32,120 nucleotides of DNA from Eubacteriales Family XIII. Incertae Sedis bacterium (GTDB taxonomy: Bacteria > Bacillota > Clostridia > Peptostreptococcales > Anaerovoracaceae). Under the pieces are notes generated by a model, which worked only from the letters and a program-made list of their open reading frames with translations, ran no database searches and was not told where the DNA came from. This document shows, piece after piece, positions 1 to 9,265 of this stretch. The first letter of the stretch is position 1. The number at the start of each line of letters is the position of its first letter. A program made the position numbers and the translations under genes. The stretch is taken from the NCBI GenBank assembly GCA_031264295.1, contig JAISED010000083.1, forward strand, positions 1 through 32,120. Direction: 5' to 3'.

Positions 1-371
1 TTTACAAGGGCAAGTATCTCCGCCTTGGGCTTCTGGAAAATATCAATATTGTCCAGCAACTCGCCTAATGCCTGATAGTGCATGTGGCTTTCGATCAGCC
101 CGGGTATGACCGTCTTACCCCCCAGATCTACCACCTTTGTGTTAGTTCCCTGATAATCATCAGTGATTGCCTTATCGCTTCCCACATCGAGAATCTTGCC
201 GTCCTTGACGGCGATGGCTGTTACCACAGAAAAATCATCATCGACAGTGTAGATGTTGCCGTTCATATAGATCGTGTCAGCCGCTTCCGCCGCAAAAGAC
301 GAACCCGGCAAAAACAGACCTGCGATCATGACGGCGATCAGCATCATGCTGATCATTTTTCTTACCTTCAT
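1..371 (-). CDS. Secreted amidohydrolase, YtcJ-like (N-terminal part, cut by window edge)
   Basis: Only the first 123 codons are present; the gene continues past the left edge. The start is ATG at 371, with AAGGTGAG about 5 nt upstream. The first ~28 residues form a signal peptide: MKVRK, a hydrophobic core of Met, Ile, Ala and Leu, then SSFAAEA. The mature part opens with IYMNGNIYTVDDD and AIAVKDGKILDVG, the small beta-sandwich of metal-dependent amidohydrolases. IPGLIESHMH follows, whose HxH pair supplies two metal ligands in this superfamily. The INGxIYTxD opening and export signal fit the YtcJ/exoenzyme-regulatory group, whose substrates are mostly unknown, so the substrate is not called. 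It has its own strong promoter at 505-533 and lies downstream of the SLH protein gene on the same strand. Confidence 0.85.
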   Translation of the reverse strand, partial: MKVRKMISMMLIAVMIAGLFLPGSSFAAEAADTIYMNGNIYTVDDDFSVVTAIAVKDGKILDVGSDKAITDDYQGTNTKVVDLGGKTVIPGLIESHMHYQALGELLDNIDIFQKPKAEILALV

Positions 372-456
372 AACTCTCACCTTCTTACTTTCCTCTCACA
401 AAAATTTCACCATACTATGCTGCTACTGCTACTGCTACTGGGTCGGTATCAGTATT

Positions 457-499
457 AAATGGCGATGCGCCGGAAGACGTCCCGGCTCCATCGCCATTT
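457..499 (-). promoter_or_regulatory. 5' UTR stem-loop at predicted transcript start of the amidohydrolase
   Basis: An 11-bp perfect stem (457-467 AAATGGCGATG with 489-499 CATCGCCATTT) continues, after a small bulge, into a 5-bp GC stem (469-473 with 482-486). The promoter at 505-533 predicts transcription starting at about 498, so the mRNA would begin at the base of this hairpin. That placement fits a 5' stabilising structure or a protein-binding leader. No U-tract follows on either strand, so it does not look like an intrinsic terminator. The function is inferred. Confidence 0.55.
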
Positions 500-504
500 A
501 TAAA

Positions 505-533
505 ATTATATCTGACACGGCTGTCTATGTCAA
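505..533 (-). promoter_or_regulatory. Consensus sigma-A type promoter for the amidohydrolase gene
   Basis: Read on the minus strand, -35 TTGACA (533-528) and -10 TATAAT (510-505) are both exact consensus matches with a 17-bp spacer. TGACA and TGTCA within the promoter form a short inverted repeat overlapping the -35 box and spacer, which could be an operator. The predicted leader is about 125 nt and starts with the hairpin at 457-499. Confidence 0.8.
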
Positions 534-550
534 ACTTTATCCCATACGTA

Positions 551-585
551 AAAAATGTTCTAAAAATATATCTTAGAACATTTTT
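551..585. repeat. Perfect 13-bp inverted repeat (terminator-like or operator)
   Basis: AAAAATGTTCTAA at 551-563 and its exact complement at 573-585 enclose a 9-nt AT-rich loop. The arms are A-rich on one side and T-rich on the other, so it could act as a weak bidirectional terminator. It lies 18 bp upstream of the -35 box of the amidohydrolase promoter, so it could equally be an upstream operator. The stem is poor in GC, which weakens the terminator reading. Confidence 0.45.
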
Positions 586-748
586 CAGTATATTTTGCAA
601 TTATAGCACTAATACGCACAGCTTCTTATTTCTTTATCGGCAAGTTTTAGCGCTTTATGTGTGTCTTGCGATTATTGCGCCAATCTATTTAGCGACTGTA
701 CCCGCCATCGGAACCTTGCCGACGGCGGATACTTACGCGATCGTGAAT

Positions 749-766
749 TATGCTGAATTCAGCATA
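749..766. repeat. Perfect 18-bp palindrome TATGCTGAATTCAGCATA
   Basis: The sequence equals its own reverse complement over 18 bp. It lies about 36 bp beyond the stop codon of the SLH protein gene. It resembles, at the core CTGAAYTCAG, the palindromes at 15349-15364, 19031-19044 and 31707-31722. No T-tract follows, so a terminator role is not supported by itself. Confidence 0.55.
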
Positions 767-802
767 CTATCCGCTGATGGGTCTTGCCCGCAAGCGTGGC
801 CG

Positions 803-3800
803 CTACCATCGGGCAGGCGTGGCCAACAATTCGCCCCAAGTTTCAGGGTCTGCGGCAGTCGCTCGGTGGTAGGTATGTGAGTTTGTGGCCTCCTGCATGT
901 CATAATAGTACCAGTCGCTCACCAGATTGTCCGGCCAGGTTTTCATGCCGGACAGCAGATCCGCCTCACGTTCCACGCGGCGGTGCAGCACACGATTGAT
1001 CAGTGTGACAGTCTCTGCCCTTGTGATATCCTGATCCGGCCGGAAACTGCCGTCCGCATACCCGTTCAGCCAACCGAGGGCGTGAGCGCGGTTGATGTAG
1101 GACAGCGCCCAGTGACCGCTGATGTCATTGAAGCGATCATCTGTCGCTGCTATCCCGTCGTCGAAGCGCGCAACCACGGCCGCCAGTTCCGCCCTTGTCA
1201 TATAGGCGGAAGGCCGGAAAGAACCGTCCGGATAGCCGGTCAAAATGCCTGCATTCCCCAAGGTGGAGATCGCTTCATCTGACCAGCGGTCGCCCGCCAC
1301 GTCGGTGTAGCTGTTTGTTGTACTACGATAGGTGTTACGGGCGCTGTCGGTCAACATACGGAAGAAGATCGTGGCGACCTCTTCCCTGGTGATATTGTTT
1401 TCCGGATGAACCCGCCCGTCCGGATATCCTAGGATGTAGGCAAAGTGGTCTTCTCGGTTCAAAATAGAAGAACCTGTTGTGGTGCTTGCGGTGACGCTTG
1501 CCGGCGGTTTGACAGACACGCCGCCTCCGCCGTTACCTCCGTTGCCGCCATTACCTCCGTTGTTATTGTTGTCGGGATTGAGCCGCGGCAATACCTGCAA
1601 AGTCCCCACAATGATGGGTTCGCCTGTCTGCCGGATCTCATAATTGCCGAATATGTCGGGTTCTACGTAAATGTTATATTCGCCCGCCGGGTCTCCTGAC
1701 TTATAGTTTGTAGAAAGCTCCAGCCGGTTCACGTTGAAAACGTCGGCGCCCACAAGTCCCTCCCTCACTGCGGCGCGGTAGGCGCCTTGTGTTGGCACGG
1801 GATCCCCCACATAAATGGCTGCGTGAGACGCGGCAACCGTGATGGGCGCCGGCCGGATGGCGATGGCGCGAATGAGGGAAAAGGTTCTGTAACCCTGAGC
1901 CGCGAAAGAAAGCGGCACTTCCCAACTCCCAACATCCGTATGCGCGACCTCGGGGATGGCTCCGTTTGTACCGTCGGCGCCTGCGGACGGCATCCAGTTT
2001 ACAAGCCTGGGACTGCCGCTGTAATACGGCTGAAGCCCATCAATATTGGAATAATAGACGATCGTATGTGATGCGCCGTCATATACATGATAATAGTTCT
2101 CCGCCTGTATCTGACCGCCGGGCGCGTTTTGATCGGGCGGCTCTGCGCCGTCGTCATCTGTCAGTGCCACAGGGATCAGCGGCGCCGACGGATCCTCTAT
2201 CCTCCGGTACTGCGCCACGTAGGTCTGATTGCCCTGAATCGGATCGCCCAATTGGAGTCGAGGCGACCAGCCTATAAATTCATAATGCTCGTTTACTATA
2301 GGTTCAGGCGCGTCAATGTCCAGTGTCCCTCCATCCTTAACGCCGAAGATCGTCCGTGCGCCTATGGGGAAGATGCCGTGTGCGCCCTCCTTGAATGTGA
2401 CTATCCATGGAATTATCGGTTCCCACACCGCCCACAGTTCCAAGCCGGATGATATAGGCAATCCCTGACCGGGAACATAAATAGGCGGCGCGTCAATGGT
2501 TTCCTGCCAGCCCATGAAGATTCGATCCCCCGGCAATGCGCTCTCTCCGAAGACCCCCTCAAATGGTAGAAGCTTATGGATGGCGCCGCCGGAAACCGTA
2601 TACGTTTTGGAATCCGCTGACGTCAGGTTATCGTGATAAGTCACATCCACCAAGGTCAGCAGCTCGTACTGCGCGGTATATGTCTGATCCGCCGTAACAG
2701 GGGCGTTCAGAACATCCTCATCAAAGACGGGATCCCAACCGGTGAAATCGTAGAGACTGTCATGCACAACAATGGGCGCGGCGGACAGAACCTCCTTTAA
2801 AGGCGTTCCGTCAATAACTGTGTACACCAGCGGCGTCACAGGATCTGTACCCGTTCCGTGCTCGCCCAGAACAAATTTCACGATATGCTCAAGCTGCGGT
2901 TCTTGCGGTTCCTGCGATCCCATATATGCCCACATCGCGTACAGCTCGACCGGCGACGCATCCCCCATGCGGATCGCCGCCCCGCTGTGATAACTGACGC
3001 CGTCGGGCGCGTCGAGACTCCAGCCGGCAAAGCGATAGTCTGTGGGCGGCGTAACGTTGGCAGGTAAAAACACCGAGGCGAAGTCGGGCAGGATGAGATC
3101 AAGGTCCTGCTGCACGGTCTGCTCTTCCGGCGGCGGTTCACTGCCTACAGGGAAATTCGCGTAGAAAATCACCTGGTTAAATGCTTTATCTTCGTACTGA
3201 GCTACATAGGTCATATCGCCTGTGACCATGGCGTTCACGTCCAGATGCGGCGACCACGGATCGGCAGCGAGCCTGTAGGTTGGATCGGGGGTCACTGTTG
3301 GCGCTTGTCCGCCCACTGTGTCCAAGGTGCTTCCCGCCGGAACGGGGAATACAGTCCTTTGCGGGGGGCTGATGCTTCCATGATCGCCCGGCAGGAAGCG
3401 CACCGTATAGTTGGGTTCCTGCCACAGAGCATATAAGTGCTTCGCCGCAGTGTTCAAGGTGATCTGGTCGCCGGATACCGGCTCTTTGCCGTCCGGCGTT
3501 TCACTCCATTTCAGGAATGTATAGTCGTCCGGCGGCGCCGCGCCGCCGAACACATCGAAACCGGGCAGTAAGAATGACTCGCCCTGGGTCACGGTTCTAA
3601 ATGCGGTATTTGGTTCTCCGCCGATCGCCTGCGCTATCATGAGCGGTGTATAGTTGGCGTGGAAGTACAGAGCTGCGCTCTGAGGGATCAGTTGATACTG
3701 AGCCGTATAGACCCTGTCCGAATATATACGCGTAGCAGCATCCACCGGACCCGGCGCCCATCCTATGAAGGCGTGAGCAGTGTCCGGGATCACCTGCGGC

Positions 3801-6538
3801 GGATCGCTGCCAATGACGGCGCCGTCCATTACGGAAAATACTGTGCGGCTGCCTGCCGGAAATGTCCCATAGTCGCCGGTATCAAAGCGGACGATGTAAT
3901 GCGGCAATGGCATCCAGACCGCATACAGATTATATATTAGCGGGGATCCCACCGAATTTTCGATGGAGAATCCGTAGTTCTCCGCATAGGGAGCGCCTGT
4001 CAGCTCCGGATTGTCGCTCCAGCCCAAAAAACGGTAGGAGTCCGGCGGCGTTCCTCCAAACACGGCTGCGCCGGGCAGTCGAACGACACTGCCGGGTTCC
4101 GCATATTGGGTCACAGTATCAACGGGAATTCCATCGATGCCATTCGGGTTGGATGAATGGTAGCGGATCTCTTTCACTGCGGTGTCCACGGCGAAACGCG
4201 CAGTCAGCGTTACATCCCTGTCCACGGCTATGAGTGCGCCCGGATAGTAAAGGCGTCCGTTCGCGTTGTCCGTCCAAGCCACGAAATGCATGCCCGGGGG
4301 ATTGGTGACGCCGCCGGGCGCGGCAACGCGCGCTTCTACGCCATCGCGAAGACCGGTCACATTCGCCGGGGGCGTGCCGCCGCCTTCGCCGCTCGCATAG
4401 TAAATCGTGAAGGTAGGCGCGTCCCAAAGGGCATAGACCGACAGATCGGTCGTCACAGGCGTTTCATAGGACAATGGCGCTATGGCGCCCGGCCCGATTA
4501 AAATATACCAACCTAAAAATGTACCTTTACCGGGATAAAATGACCCCTCCGCATAAGACGCGATCTGGGCGTCGCCGGGATCCCCGGCATAATCGTTCAG
4601 ACCACGGAAATAAGAACCCAGCGGACGATTCTTCGTCAAATCGTCATAGAGGGAGACCGTGAACTGAGCCGACGACCATTTAGCAAAGAGCAGCAAGTTC
4701 GAGGATGGCATATCCACGTTTGTGAAGTCGAAAGGCCTGTGATAGGCATTGTCGTAATACCAGCCGTCGAAGACGTAGGAGACGCCGCTCTCCTGTCGGA
4801 TGGGATCATAAGGCTCGTAGGCTGAAATAGGCGCGCCGTATTGGATCGCTGTGTAGTCCATACCATCGTTTTTACGCGCTATGCCGCCTTGGACATTGAA
4901 ATCCAAGCTGTAGGTTTTCCGGTCATAGAAGAGATATTGATCCGCAGCGTTGTTGCTGATCTCAATATAATTGCTGCCGGATTTGCCCAAAGATGCGTCG
5001 GTTAGCCCCTGCATCCCTTCTATTTCTTTCAGTGAGAACGGTTTTCCTCCGCCGCTGAAAAGCCGCTGGGAATACAGGGAGCTTTCCAGGTAGTATTTAC
5101 CCTTGTATAGCACTGCACCGGATACATTTCCGTTCAGGCTTTCGAACATGTAATGCAGGTTGACATACTGACCGCTGGTCACCCAACGGACATGGACGGT
5201 CTGCGCCGTCCCTTGAGCAGGCAGCATGTCCCCGCTGACGGTCAGCACCTTGGAAACGAAAGGCGTGGTATTGCCTGTCGCCAACCAGCCGCTGTCGTGA
5301 CTCGCAGACTGGGCGGAGACCACCGTGGCTACATTACCCGGCCAGATAGTGCTGATGTCCTGTTCGTATTTCGCAGAATACTTGTATTTAGCTGCGTCCG
5401 TGTATGTGACTCCGTTTATGATCATGGAAGCGCCGGTCTGCTTTAGTTCGAAAGTAAAATTGTAGACCGTCCTCTTGAAAAATACGTTCACCACCGTACT
5501 GCCGTTTCCCATCAGAACATCGCTGCTGGATGTCCTGTGAGACTCGTAGGAATAAAGTGGAAAATGGCTCTTCTGAGCCGCGATGCGGGCATTCAAGTCT
5601 GCGGTGATGTCGGAAATCCGCGCTCCCGCCTGTCCGCTGGCCGTGAACTGGTGGTGATACTCGTAGTTGATCGGCTCTGTACCCGCATCACCGGAAATAT
5701 TGGCTCGTTCCCGCCATAAGACGATGGTATAGTCCACTTGTCTGGGCGACCAGACCGCGTACAGGGTCATGTCGTCGACGACAGGCTGACTGAAGTCATA
5801 TGCCGCGCCGTTTTCCGTCAGAGACCAGTACGAAAAGTCGTAGCCGTCCCGCGTGGGCGGTGCGGACGGCTCTGACGCCGCGGTTCCGCCCGCAACGCTG
5901 GCGAATGGGATCTGAGAGCCGCTTGAACGGAAAAAGACGTAATACCGATCTGCGGTGAGAGCCGGTTCCAGCGTTAGATCCGCTGTTACCGTTCCGCCGC
6001 CGGTATATGGAACTCCGTTCAGGAGCCATTCGCTAAAGTGTTTTCCGTCCGGCGCGGTGAATAGCAGCATCTCGTCCGAACTGGGCAGCGGAATCGGCTC
6101 GCCGGATGTCGTGCGGGTAGTCAAAAAGGCTTTACCGAAACCGTTCAAATATGTCACGAGCAGTTCCCTGTTGAATCGGGCGTACAGATTCAGATCGTCT
6201 GTGACAGGGGTATTGAAGTCATATGGGGCGTCATCTGACGCTTCCTCCTCATACCAACCGGCGAAGGACAAGGGCATCTGTCCCGCTTGCTCATGAGAAG
6301 CTGTGATCGCCCCGGGATTCTGAGTGAGGTTGCCGTCAGTCACCATTTCTTCCAGAACAAAGCCGTCCGAAGGCGCAATGGCGTCCTCGTAGAACCGCAC
6401 GCGGTGCCCGTCCGATAGCGGATCCGCGGCAAAATTTGCGATAGGAAACATGCCCGCGATCATAACGATCGTGAGCAATAGGGAAAGTCCGGAAAACGGC
6501 ATGCGTGTCCGCCGCCCGTATCGTCTGCTTGTCATCAT
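803..6538 (-). CDS. Cell-surface protein with InlB-type B-repeats, MBG-like domain and three C-terminal SLH domains
   Basis: An exported protein of 1911 residues. It starts at ATG 6538, 9 nt after AAAGGAG at 6549-6555; an adjacent ATG at 6535 is equally possible. Residues 1-38 are a signal peptide: Arg-rich start, LLLTIVMIAGMF core, NFAA cleavage region. About a dozen ~70-residue InlB/Listeria-Bacteroides (Flg_new) repeats follow, each ending in a pattern such as FxGW (FAGWY, FLGWS, FIGWA, FTGWD, FMGWQ). An MBG/Ig-like module lies near 1565-1652, then an Asn/Gly linker. Residues ~1692-1911 hold three SLH domains (ILGYPDGRVHPENNITREE, LTGYPDGSFRP, LNGYADGSFRPDQDITRAE). SLH domains bind secondary cell-wall polymer, so this is a surface-displayed, probably adhesive or ligand-binding protein. 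The ligand cannot be told from sequence. Confidence 0.93.
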   Translation of the reverse strand: MMTSRRYGRRTRMPFSGLSLLLTIVMIAGMFPIANFAADPLSDGHRVRFYEDAIAPSDGFVLEEMVTDGNLTQNPGAITASHEQAGQMPLSFAGWYEEEASDDAPYDFNTPVTDDLNLYARFNRELLVTYLNGFGKAFLTTRTTSGEPIPLPSSDEMLLFTAPDGKHFSEWLLNGVPYTGGGTVTADLTLEPALTADRYYVFFRSSGSQIPFASVAGGTAASEPSAPPTRDGYDFSYWSLTENGAAYDFSQPVVDDMTLYAVWSPRQVDYTIVLWRERANISGDAGTEPINYEYHHQFTASGQAGARISDITADLNARIAAQKSHFPLYSYESHRTSSSDVLMGNGSTVVNVFFKRTVYNFTFELKQTGASMIINGVTYTDAAKYKYSAKYEQDISTIWPGNVATVVSAQSASHDSGWLATGNTTPFVSKVLTVSGDMLPAQGTAQTVHVRWVTSGQYVNLHYMFESLNGNVSGAVLYKGKYYLESSLYSQRLFSGGGKPFSLKEIEGMQGLTDASLGKSGSNYIEISNNAADQYLFYDRKTYSLDFNVQGGIARKNDGMDYTAIQYGAPISAYEPYDPIRQESGVSYVFDGWYYDNAYHRPFDFTNVDMPSSNLLLFAKWSSAQFTVSLYDDLTKNRPLGSYFRGLNDYAGDPGDAQIASYAEGSFYPGKGTFLGWYILIGPGAIAPLSYETPVTTDLSVYALWDAPTFTIYYASGEGGGTPPANVTGLRDGVEARVAAPGGVTNPPGMHFVAWTDNANGRLYYPGALIAVDRDVTLTARFAVDTAVKEIRYHSSNPNGIDGIPVDTVTQYAEPGSVVRLPGAAVFGGTPPDSYRFLGWSDNPELTGAPYAENYGFSIENSVGSPLIYNLYAVWMPLPHYIVRFDTGDYGTFPAGSRTVFSVMDGAVIGSDPPQVIPDTAHAFIGWAPGPVDAATRIYSDRVYTAQYQLIPQSAALYFHANYTPLMIAQAIGGEPNTAFRTVTQGESFLLPGFDVFGGAAPPDDYTFLKWSETPDGKEPVSGDQITLNTAAKHLYALWQEPNYTVRFLPGDHGSISPPQRTVFPVPAGSTLDTVGGQAPTVTPDPTYRLAADPWSPHLDVNAMVTGDMTYVAQYEDKAFNQVIFYANFPVGSEPPPEEQTVQQDLDLILPDFASVFLPANVTPPTDYRFAGWSLDAPDGVSYHSGAAIRMGDASPVELYAMWAYMGSQEPQEPQLEHIVKFVLGEHGTGTDPVTPLVYTVIDGTPLKEVLSAAPIVVHDSLYDFTGWDPVFDEDVLNAPVTADQTYTAQYELLTLVDVTYHDNLTSADSKTYTVSGGAIHKLLPFEGVFGESALPGDRIFMGWQETIDAPPIYVPGQGLPISSGLELWAVWEPIIPWIVTFKEGAHGIFPIGARTIFGVKDGGTLDIDAPEPIVNEHYEFIGWSPRLQLGDPIQGNQTYVAQYRRIEDPSAPLIPVALTDDDGAEPPDQNAPGGQIQAENYYHVYDGASHTIVYYSNIDGLQPYYSGSPRLVNWMPSAGADGTNGAIPEVAHTDVGSWEVPLSFAAQGYRTFSLIRAIAIRPAPITVAASHAAIYVGDPVPTQGAYRAAVREGLVGADVFNVNRLELSTNYKSGDPAGEYNIYVEPDIFGNYEIRQTGEPIIVGTLQVLPRLNPDNNNNGGNGGNGGNGGGGVSVKPPASVTASTTTGSSILNREDHFAYILGYPDGRVHPENNITREEVATIFFRMLTDSARNTYRSTTNSYTDVAGDRWSDEAISTLGNAGILTGYPDGSFRPSAYMTRAELAAVVARFDDGIAATDDRFNDISGHWALSYINRAHALGWLNGYADGSFRPDQDITRAETVTLINRVLHRRVEREADLLSGMKTWPDNLVSDWYYYDMQEATNSHTYHRATAADPETWGELLATPARW

Positions 6539-6632
6539 GTTTTTTCATCTCCTTTATTGGTGTTCGAATCTGTTAAATCGTATAGGTGGCTTTTAAAGTA
6601 AAAAAGCGGCGACAAAGAGCATGACGCCGGCG

Positions 6633-6723
6633 ACCGAACGGCGACTTCACAGACCGTTCGGCTATCGTTCAAAAATGGGGAGGAGAATGACAACGACCGC
6701 GGGACGACAAAAGCCGTTCCGCG
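6633..6723 (-). promoter_or_regulatory. Structured part of the long SLH-protein mRNA leader
   Basis: Two GC-rich hairpins lie in the predicted transcript. One has arms CCGAACGG/CCGTTCGG; the other has arms of about 10 bp around CCGCGG with one G-U pair. Between them the leftward strand carries TTCTCCTCCCC. Six bases of this (UCUCCU) can pair with AGGAGA of the ribosome binding site near 6549, which suggests possible control of translation. The repeats are seen directly. The regulatory reading is inferred and I do not recognise a known riboswitch class. Confidence 0.35.
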
Positions 6724-6945
6724 GCCGCGTTATTACCTCCCTGTCCGCATTCGTGACAAGGCATCGCGTAAAGTTTATCTGCATTTGCTGATTCATGGCG
6801 CTGCTGTGCATCATGAACCGAAGCGTACAACTTCCTGTCTATGATGATTTCCCCCCGGTTATCCCCTTTTGGCGTTCTGCCAGAAACTACAGCTCGCCGA
6901 GCTTACGCCCCCTTATTTGAACCTGAACAATGATTCTATCTTTTT

Positions 6946-6974
6946 ATTATGCTACAAATAGTTTTCGTTGTAAA
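6946..6974 (-). promoter_or_regulatory. Predicted promoter for the SLH protein gene
   Basis: Reading leftward, TTTACA (6974-6969), a 17-bp spacer and CATAAT (6951-6946) match the vegetative promoter at 5/6 in each hexamer. It is the best leftward promoter I found in the region, and it implies an untranslated leader of about 400 nt. A nearer, weaker promoter cannot be excluded. Confidence 0.5.
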
Positions 6975-7162
6975 TACCGCCCAAATTTGTATACAGATTT
7001 GTATCATGCCATTAATTGATGGTTTATTGTAATTTTAGCTTATTATGTTTTGAAATGTCGAATTGGATAAAATTAATAAATTGTTGCATTTATTTTAGTA
7101 TTAAATTATTTTTTTTATATATATTTTAGTGTGTATATATAGAAAATAAAATAAAATACCTC

Positions 7163-7191
7163 TTGCACAAGAACGCATGTTCTGATATTAT
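7163..7191 (+). promoter_or_regulatory. uvrB promoter, extended -10
   Basis: TTGCAC (7163-7168), a 17-bp spacer and TATTAT (7186-7191) form a good vegetative promoter, with TG at 7183-7184 giving an extended -10. The spacer contains the LexA box at 7171-7182, so repressor and RNA polymerase would compete directly. Confidence 0.75.
7171..7182. promoter_or_regulatory. LexA (DinR) SOS box
   Basis: GAACGCATGTTC matches the Gram-positive LexA consensus GAAC-RNRY-GTTC at every defined position, and the flanking bases A and T extend the palindrome. It sits in the uvrB promoter spacer. LexA repression of uvrBA is established in Bacillus, so DNA-damage induction of this gene cluster is the expected behaviour. 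Confidence 0.85.
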
Positions 7192-7231
7192 AGTTTTGTG
7201 CTTTCACAGAAGGTGATTCGAGGTTTTGCTG

Positions 7232-9205
7232 ATGGGTGAATTTAAAATAGTATCCGATTATAAAATGACAGGGGATCAGCCTCAGGCGGTCAGGCTGTTG
7301 TCCGACGGCATATTAAACGGCGCCGCCCACCAAACCTTGCTCGGCGTTACGGGTTCCGGCAAGACGTTTACGATGGCGAACGTCATCGAAAAGGTGCAGA
7401 GACCCACATTGGTAATCTCTCATAACAAGACGCTGGCGGCGCAGCTCCACGGTGAGTTCCGCGAATTTTTCCCCGAAAACGCAGTCGAGTATTTCGTCAG
7501 TTATTATGACTATTATCAGCCTGAAGCTTATGTGCCTTCAACGGACACATATATAGAAAAGGACTCCGACATCAACGAAGAGATCGAAAAGCTGCGCCAC
7601 TCGGCGACAGCTGCTCTTTCAGAACGCCGCGACGTGATTATCGTAGCGAGCGTATCCTGCATTTACGGCTTAGGCAGTCCTGTCGATTATGAAAATCAGG
7701 TTTTGTCCTTACGCCCCTCGACTGAAAAAAGCCGTTACGATATACTGAAAAAGCTCGTTGACATACAGTATACAAGAAATGATCTGGGATTTTCCAGAGG
7801 TAATTTCCGTGTAAGAGGCGACACTATTGACATTTATCCGGCGGGAGCAGATAACGCGGTACGCGTGGAGCTTTTCGGCGATGAGGTGGAAAGCATAAAG
7901 GAGATCAACCCGATCACAGGTGAAATTCTCGCTCTGCGCAACCACATTTCCATATTCCCTGCGTCGCACTACGTCACGTCACGCGAAAACATGAGCAGAG
8001 CCGTCGTTTCCATTGAGAATGAGCTGGATGAACGTCTCGCGTGGTTCAAGGCCAACAATAAGCTGCTTGAAGCTCAGCGCTTGGAACAACGCACGCGCTA
8101 CGACATGGAGATGCTCAGAGAGATCGGCACATGCAAGGGCATAGAGAATTATTCCAGGCATATTAACGGACGTCCCGCCGGCAGCCGCCCATATACGCTG
8201 ATTGACTATTTCCCCGACGACTATCTCATCATGATAGACGAATCCCATGTCATGCTGCCCCAACTCAGAGCGATGTACGCGGGCGACCGTTCACGTAAGC
8301 TTTCCTTGGTCGAATACGGTTTCCGCCTGCCGTCGGCTCTTGACAACCGCCCGCTTGAATTCGATGAATTTGAGACGCTTGTGAAGCAGATCGTATATGT
8401 CAGCGCTACGCCGGCCGCTTATGAAATCGGACTCAGCAAGGGTGTGTCTGCGGAACAGGTGATCAGACCGACAGGGCTTCTCGATCCGGTGATCGAAATT
8501 CGAAAAACTCAAGGGCAGATAGACGACCTTATCGGAACCGTAAATGAAGTGACCGCCAGGGGCGAGAAGGTTCTTGTAACCACGCTTACAAAAAAAATGG
8601 CGGAAAGTCTGACGGATTTTCTGAAAAATGCCGGTATCCGTATACGTTATCTGCATTCTGAGGTAGAAACCCTTGAGCGTATGGAAATCCTGAGGGATCT
8701 CCGTATGGGCGTATTCGACGTACTCGTCGGCATCAATCTGCTTCGGGAGGGACTGGACTTGCCTGAGGTCTCGCTTGTGGTTATACTTGACGCTGACAAG
8801 CAGGGGTTTCTCCGGACTGAGACCTCGCTGATCCAAACGATCGGACGCGCGGCCAGACATTCAAACGGCAAAGTGATAATGTACGCGGATTCAGAAAGCC
8901 CTGCAATGCAAAAGGCCATCTCCGAAACCTCCAGACGGCGCGGCATCCAGGATGATTACAATAAAGCGCACGGGATCATTCCGAGAACCATAAAAAAGAG
9001 CATACGCTCTGTCATTGAAGCGACAATGGCCGCCGAAGACAGCGCGGAATATTCCGCAGAAAAGAGCGTGCTTGAGATGACGGCGAAGGAACGCGCCGAT
9101 TATGTCAAGAAACTCGAAAAGGATATGAAGGAGGCCGCAGCCGGTCTTGAATTTGAACGCGCGGCGCTTATACGCGATAGAATATTTGAAATAAAGGTAA
9201 AGTAG
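7232..9205 (+). CDS. uvrB: UvrABC excinuclease subunit B
   Basis: UvrB is the DNA-damage-verifying helicase-like subunit of nucleotide excision repair. UvrA loads it, and it then recruits UvrC for incision. Walker A GVTGSGKT is at residues 38-45. The damage-probing beta-hairpin region around [19 protein letters not shown] is intact, as are the DESH box, the helicase motifs ([34 protein letters not shown]) and the C-terminal UVR motif (about the last 35 residues) that contacts UvrC. Length (657 aa) is normal for the family. ATG 7232 has GAGG 8 nt upstream and gives the usual family start. An in-frame TTG at 7226 has the stronger AAGGTGAT 8 nt upstream and would add two residues. It is the first gene of a compact cluster with uvrA under a LexA-controlled promoter; uvrC is not in the window. 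Confidence 0.98.
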   Translation: MGEFKIVSDYKMTGDQPQAVRLLSDGILNGAAHQTLLGVTGSGKTFTMANVIEKVQRPTLVISHNKTLAAQLHGEFREFFPENAVEYFVSYYDYYQPEAYVPSTDTYIEKDSDINEEIEKLRHSATAALSERRDVIIVASVSCIYGLGSPVDYENQVLSLRPSTEKSRYDILKKLVDIQYTRNDLGFSRGNFRVRGDTIDIYPAGADNAVRVELFGDEVESIKEINPITGEILALRNHISIFPASHYVTSRENMSRAVVSIENELDERLAWFKANNKLLEAQRLEQRTRYDMEMLREIGTCKGIENYSRHINGRPAGSRPYTLIDYFPDDYLIMIDESHVMLPQLRAMYAGDRSRKLSLVEYGFRLPSALDNRPLEFDEFETLVKQIVYVSATPAAYEIGLSKGVSAEQVIRPTGLLDPVIEIRKTQGQIDDLIGTVNEVTARGEKVLVTTLTKKMAESLTDFLKNAGIRIRYLHSEVETLERMEILRDLRMGVFDVLVGINLLREGLDLPEVSLVVILDADKQGFLRTETSLIQTIGRAARHSNGKVIMYADSESPAMQKAISETSRRRGIQDDYNKAHGIIPRTIKKSIRSVIEATMAAEDSAEYSAEKSVLEMTAKERADYVKKLEKDMKEAAAGLEFERAALIRDRIFEIKVK

Positions 9206-9265
9206 ACGGGAGCGGGCACAGGGGCTTTCGCGCGTTGAGTCGCGTTGAGCCGGAAAGGTTTTACA

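Larger units (their letters stand above)
372..802. other. 431-bp intergenic region between SLH protein gene and amidohydrolase gene
   Basis: I see no gene here. It holds, from left to right, a short CTG/CTA triplet run at about 418-440, a GC-rich hairpin at 457-499, a consensus promoter reading leftward at 505-533, a perfect 13-bp inverted repeat at 551-585 and a perfect 18-bp palindrome at 749-766. The short open frames here have no ribosome binding site or recognisable protein content. Confidence 0.7.
6539..7225. other. 687-bp divergent intergenic region between SLH protein gene and uvrB
   Basis: The left 400 bp (6539-6938) is GC-rich and, read leftward, forms the predicted leader of the SLH protein mRNA. 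It contains inverted repeats at 6633-6660 (CCGAACGG with CCGTTCGG) and about 6697-6723 (CCGCGG arms). The right part (6950-7160) is strongly AT-rich and holds a leftward promoter at 6946-6974. The uvrB promoter and LexA box lie at 7163-7191. I see no convincing gene here. Confidence 0.65.

Noticed and set aside
418-440. Triplet run TGCTGCTACTGCTACTGCTACTG
   Set aside because: Only about six related triplets in an untranslated leader; too short to support a functional claim.
6687-6791. 34-codon frame (MTTTAGRQKPF...) with GGGGAGGAG directly upstream
   Set aside because: The Shine-Dalgarno spacing is too short, the protein shows no pattern, and the sequence is better explained as antisense to the SLH leader.
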